A stretch of DNA of 64,000 nucleotides, taken from contig OZ176050.1 in NCBI GenBank assembly GCA_964247055.1, positions 4,030,001-4,094,000 on the forward strand, written 5' to 3'. How positions within the stretch are numbered: position 1 is the first letter of the stretch; every line of letters begins with the position of its first letter. Positions 60,769-64,000 of this stretch are shown here, piece after piece. The notes under the pieces are model-generated. The model had not been told where the DNA came from. It was given only the letters and a program-made list of their open reading frames with translations, and did no database searches. Both the position numbers and the translations under genes were made by a program. The DNA is from Paragordius varius (taxonomy: Eukaryota; Nematomorpha).

Positions 60769-61450
60769 CTGATAGGAAAATGTATTAGGATCATGGTGCT
60801 TTTGGTTTTGGCCCTGACGAATATTTGAAGAGTTATTTACGCTTTTGTGGTAAGTGCTCCATATCAGAAAATAGATTGCGCACATTTTTAAATAAAATTT
60901 TTTGGTGGAGACATATGCTTCATTCCAAAATTATCATAAAATACATATAAGGCAAAACAATTTAAAGATTTTTATTTTTAGATGTGGTCTCCGAAAGTAC
61001 GAAAATTTCTAGCTCTTGTGAAACGGGCTGGTTCTCTTAAAATAAACGCAAAAATGCCGAGCGCGATAAAAAAATTTAATATAATAAATTAAAAATATTT
61101 TTTTAACAAAAATTTTGTTGAAACTTATTTTTGTTTTTATTATAATTTATAATTATTTTGTTCAATTTTTTTTAATTATATCATATTATTATTATTTTCT
61201 TTTGTTTTTAACTATTCCATTGAAAAAGATACTACCATGTATCGAAAATTTTGGATATAGTTAAAATTAATATATTTTACGAGAATTAAATTATTTTATT
61301 TTAATATTATACTATTTTGAGGAATGAAGGAAACGGTATAAAAACACTTTTTCTATATAACTCGATGATGCTGAACATTTCTATAACCTCAGAATTTTGA
61401 TTATAATATTCGTTCATCTTCAAGATTTTTTTAAATATAAGTTGTTTACA
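60769..61450. repeat. Inverted-end repeat family, copy near 61 kb
   Basis: Opens with CATGGTGCTTTTGGTTTTGG (60784) and contains AAATAAACGCAAAAATGCCG near 61040 and GGAAACGGTATAAAAACAC near 61330, collinear with the 58-kb copy. The right limit is not clear. Confidence 0.6.
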
Positions 61451-62426
61451 AATAAAAACATGATTCATCTCAATACAACTTGCCAAAGCTAGATAATAGA
61501 GTATAATTAAAAAAATTAAATTAACTCAAATTTTACAATTTGGTAAATGTTAATTTCCTATAGATTATAGTAATCAGTATTTATTTATAATAATTTTTCA
61601 TGCGAACTACAAGTAATTTAAAACGGAATAAACAAATTAAAACTGACGCTGAGATTACGATATTTTTTTTATTAATTGGATTGCGGGCAAAATATTTTTT
61701 TAGAAGGCTTATATTTTAAAAAAATCTTAGATATATTTTATGGCGTTCCCTTAAACGGTTAAAAATATTTTATACAAGCTATGCCATATCACGCACGCTG
61801 TTATTTAGTCAACATTATTAATAGAATGATATATTTTCTGCGCAATAAAAACTGCTTTTCATTTGTACCCTACCTAAGGGTGAAAACATGACCTTGACCA
61901 ATATTGTTGCTTATATGCGGGAAATATCTCAATTCATTATTGAATCCATACAATTCTGGTAAGGAGCTATAAAGCCACATTGTTTCTATATAAATAAGCT
62001 TTTTTGAGAGGGTTAATTTCTACTTAGAGGCTAATTAAAAAACGCTGGGAATTTGTATTTTTGCAGAAAATGACTAGAAATATTTGCATATGGTCTCATA
62101 TCTTGATTAATAGGCTTCGACTACGTTAATTTTATGTACTGATGTGTTGTATAAAAATTCCCTATTTGGAACCTTTATTTGAAAAGTGAGGCATCTGAAA
62201 TGTAAATATCAGATTTTATATAAATTATACATTTAAATATTGTTGTATTCTGTTAAGGTTTTTTGGATAGATACTCTGTAATAAAGTACTATATAATTTT
62301 TTCCTAAAAAATTACATGAAAATAATTAAGAGTGCACCTTTATAAAAACCTGACACAAACTAAGGCTAGATATTAAAAATTGAGGACTTGGTGTATGGTA
62401 AAATAATTGTTTATAGAAAATGATAA
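61451..62426. other. A+T-rich DNA without recognised features
   Basis: No gene or terminal repeat was seen. Confidence 0.4.
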
Positions 62427-62735
62427 TATACCATTTACAATTCAAATTCACCTTTGAACAAGTCAAATTCATCCTCGAACAATTCAAATTCACCCTAAAA
62501 ATAAAGTGTTTTCAGGCTAATATAACTCATTATTAATAAGAAATATATTATAATGGCATAGTTTATTTTTGTCAGTATTATATCAATTTTAGACGTTACT
62601 TCATTTTTTAAAAATATAAAAAAATATAGGTAATTTTTAATCTTAAAAAACACATAATTTAGTTTAGAGTAAATTTGAATTGTTCAAGAATGACTTTGAC
62701 TTGTTTAAGGGTGAATTATAACTGGAAATGGTATA
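62427..62735. mobile_element. Palindromic 21-bp-unit element, copy 7
   Basis: The left end ATATACCATTTACA with three units, the shared centre and a right arm of two to three diverged units, closing GGAAATGGTATA. Confidence 0.83.
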
Positions 62736-64000
62736 CTTTAAAAAAACTAACAACCAAAGTTAGATAGATAATGGTTTTTTTAATATAAAAGTAGGGGTGT
62801 CCAACACACGCAGCCAGGAAGAAATTTTAAATACTATAAATTTTATGAAATCTAAGTAAAATTTATTTTCTTTATTTGTTAATGCTCATATATTTGTAAA
62901 TGTGACCCGCCGGATTTTTTGATCCAACAAGGCGGTTCGAGAAGCCATTTGTGTTCACAACCTCTTTAAATCAACATATCGTAGAATCATTAGTTACTTT
63001 ATTAATATTTAAATGATATTTGTTAATTTATCCCTGAATAACCCAATAAGATATATGGATAAATTAATTTATTGAACAATTAACCTATCATATTATTTTC
63101 AGAATTTAGGGTGTGGTTGTGAGACACGACATATATATGTATATATATAAATATAATTTAAATAATATTATATTATATATATTAATTTTCATAAATAATA
63201 TAATTTTGAATGCCATTTTCATAGGTAGTATAGATTTAAATTAAATATTTTTTATTTGAATTTATAATAAAAACTTTGCAATTGTGTTGTAGTGGATGCA
63301 TGATATAAACAGAATCCGTTTATTTTGAAAAAAGTATTATATGCAATTGATGCAATTTCTTTGCCTTAATTTAAAAATAAATGTAATTTTAAAACAATTA
63401 AAAATCTGTCCACTCAAAATATTTTATAAGGAGGAGAAGGAGTTTAATGGGTGAATTTGAGATCAATAATAATAATATATGAGGAATATTAGTTAATCTT
63501 TTATAGATATATTCTAAAATTTTGTTGAAACAAAATAAGTTAATTACATATATTAAATGTGTATATTATATTGTAGATTAATAAATAAATAATTAATACA
63601 ACATACTTTTGAGTGACATAACGATAATTAAAATATAGATATCCAACTAATAAGTTAATAATTTAGACTTTATACCATAAATAAACTATAAGACTTGTAA
63701 TAATAATACAATAATTAGTTAAGTATTTTAAAGGTGTTTGCAGAGTTGTTTAATTTAATAAGGTTAAGTATTCAGAAAATAATGGACTTTTTAGAAGACT
63801 AATTTACTAAAATTATTAATTAATTCCAAAAAATGATAAAGGTTATAGCATTCATATACATTATTTCATAGGGTTAACTATTAGTAAAAAATTAATATTT
63901 CAAAACAAATAACGATTTTGTTTTAGGAAGTTACATCTAGTGTCCAAAACTACCTATACAAATGTTTTTAAAATGTGAATAAAAAATTTTTTTTTATAAA
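62736..64000. other. A+T-rich DNA to the window end
   Basis: No gene was supported. The window ends in a poly-T run and the sequence continues beyond it. Confidence 0.4.

Noticed and set aside
1-64000. tRNA, rRNA or snRNA genes
   Set aside because: No cloverleaf-type box A/B pair or conserved rRNA block was recognised by eye. A covariance-model scan would be decisive.

Overview
The window comes from the nuclear genome of an animal. It is very A+T-rich and packed with transposons. Genes are split by GT-AG introns and read with the standard code. The evidence for an animal is a long pentatricopeptide gene that aligns exon by exon with metazoan LRPPRC, a METTL1 tRNA methyltransferase, an ALG9 mannosyltransferase, an EGF-bearing type I membrane protein, animal-type hAT transposases and a LINE with a PHD-like finger. 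I cannot name the species. Ten introns of only 23-31 nt, placed at gene 5' ends and mixed with kilobase introns, recall flatworms and dicyemid mesozoans, but that is only a suggestion.

Layout. 0.3-3.6 kb: a broken LINE, plus strand. 4.4-6.9 kb: an unidentified two-exon multi-pass membrane protein. 7.8-10.3 kb: a decayed hAT element with intact ends and an internal inverted duplication. About 10.85-12.7 kb: degenerate ~155-bp repeats ending in a Helitron-like 3' terminus. 13.6-34.9 kb: the LRPPRC-like gene (about 36 exons, plus strand); a second hAT element with perfect 8-bp target duplication and four copies of a small palindromic element lie in its introns. 36.6-37.5 kb: METTL1 (5 exons, minus). 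39.2-46.6 kb: ALG9 (16 exons, plus), head-to-head with METTL1. 50.1-53.0 kb: a six-exon type I membrane protein with one EGF domain (minus). 53-64 kb: essentially gene-free, with several non-autonomous repeats.

Repeat families. (1) A palindromic element with termini ATATACCATTTACA and arms made of a 21-bp unit, seven copies. (2) A ~575-bp element flanked by TTAA, three copies, one sitting in another repeat so that the empty site can be seen. (3) A longer inverted-end family near 38, 58 and 61 kb. (4) A small hAT-type palindrome at 47.6 kb.

The genes share no pathway. LRPPRC acts on mitochondrial mRNA, METTL1 makes m7G in tRNA, and ALG9 builds the N-glycan precursor in the ER. The two membrane proteins would pass through that ER route. 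All exon limits were read by eye from splice sites, reading phase and remembered family sequences, and no search was run. I found no undescribed multi-gene system. The least ordinary features are the minimal introns with their 5' bias, the two unidentified membrane proteins and the repeat architectures.
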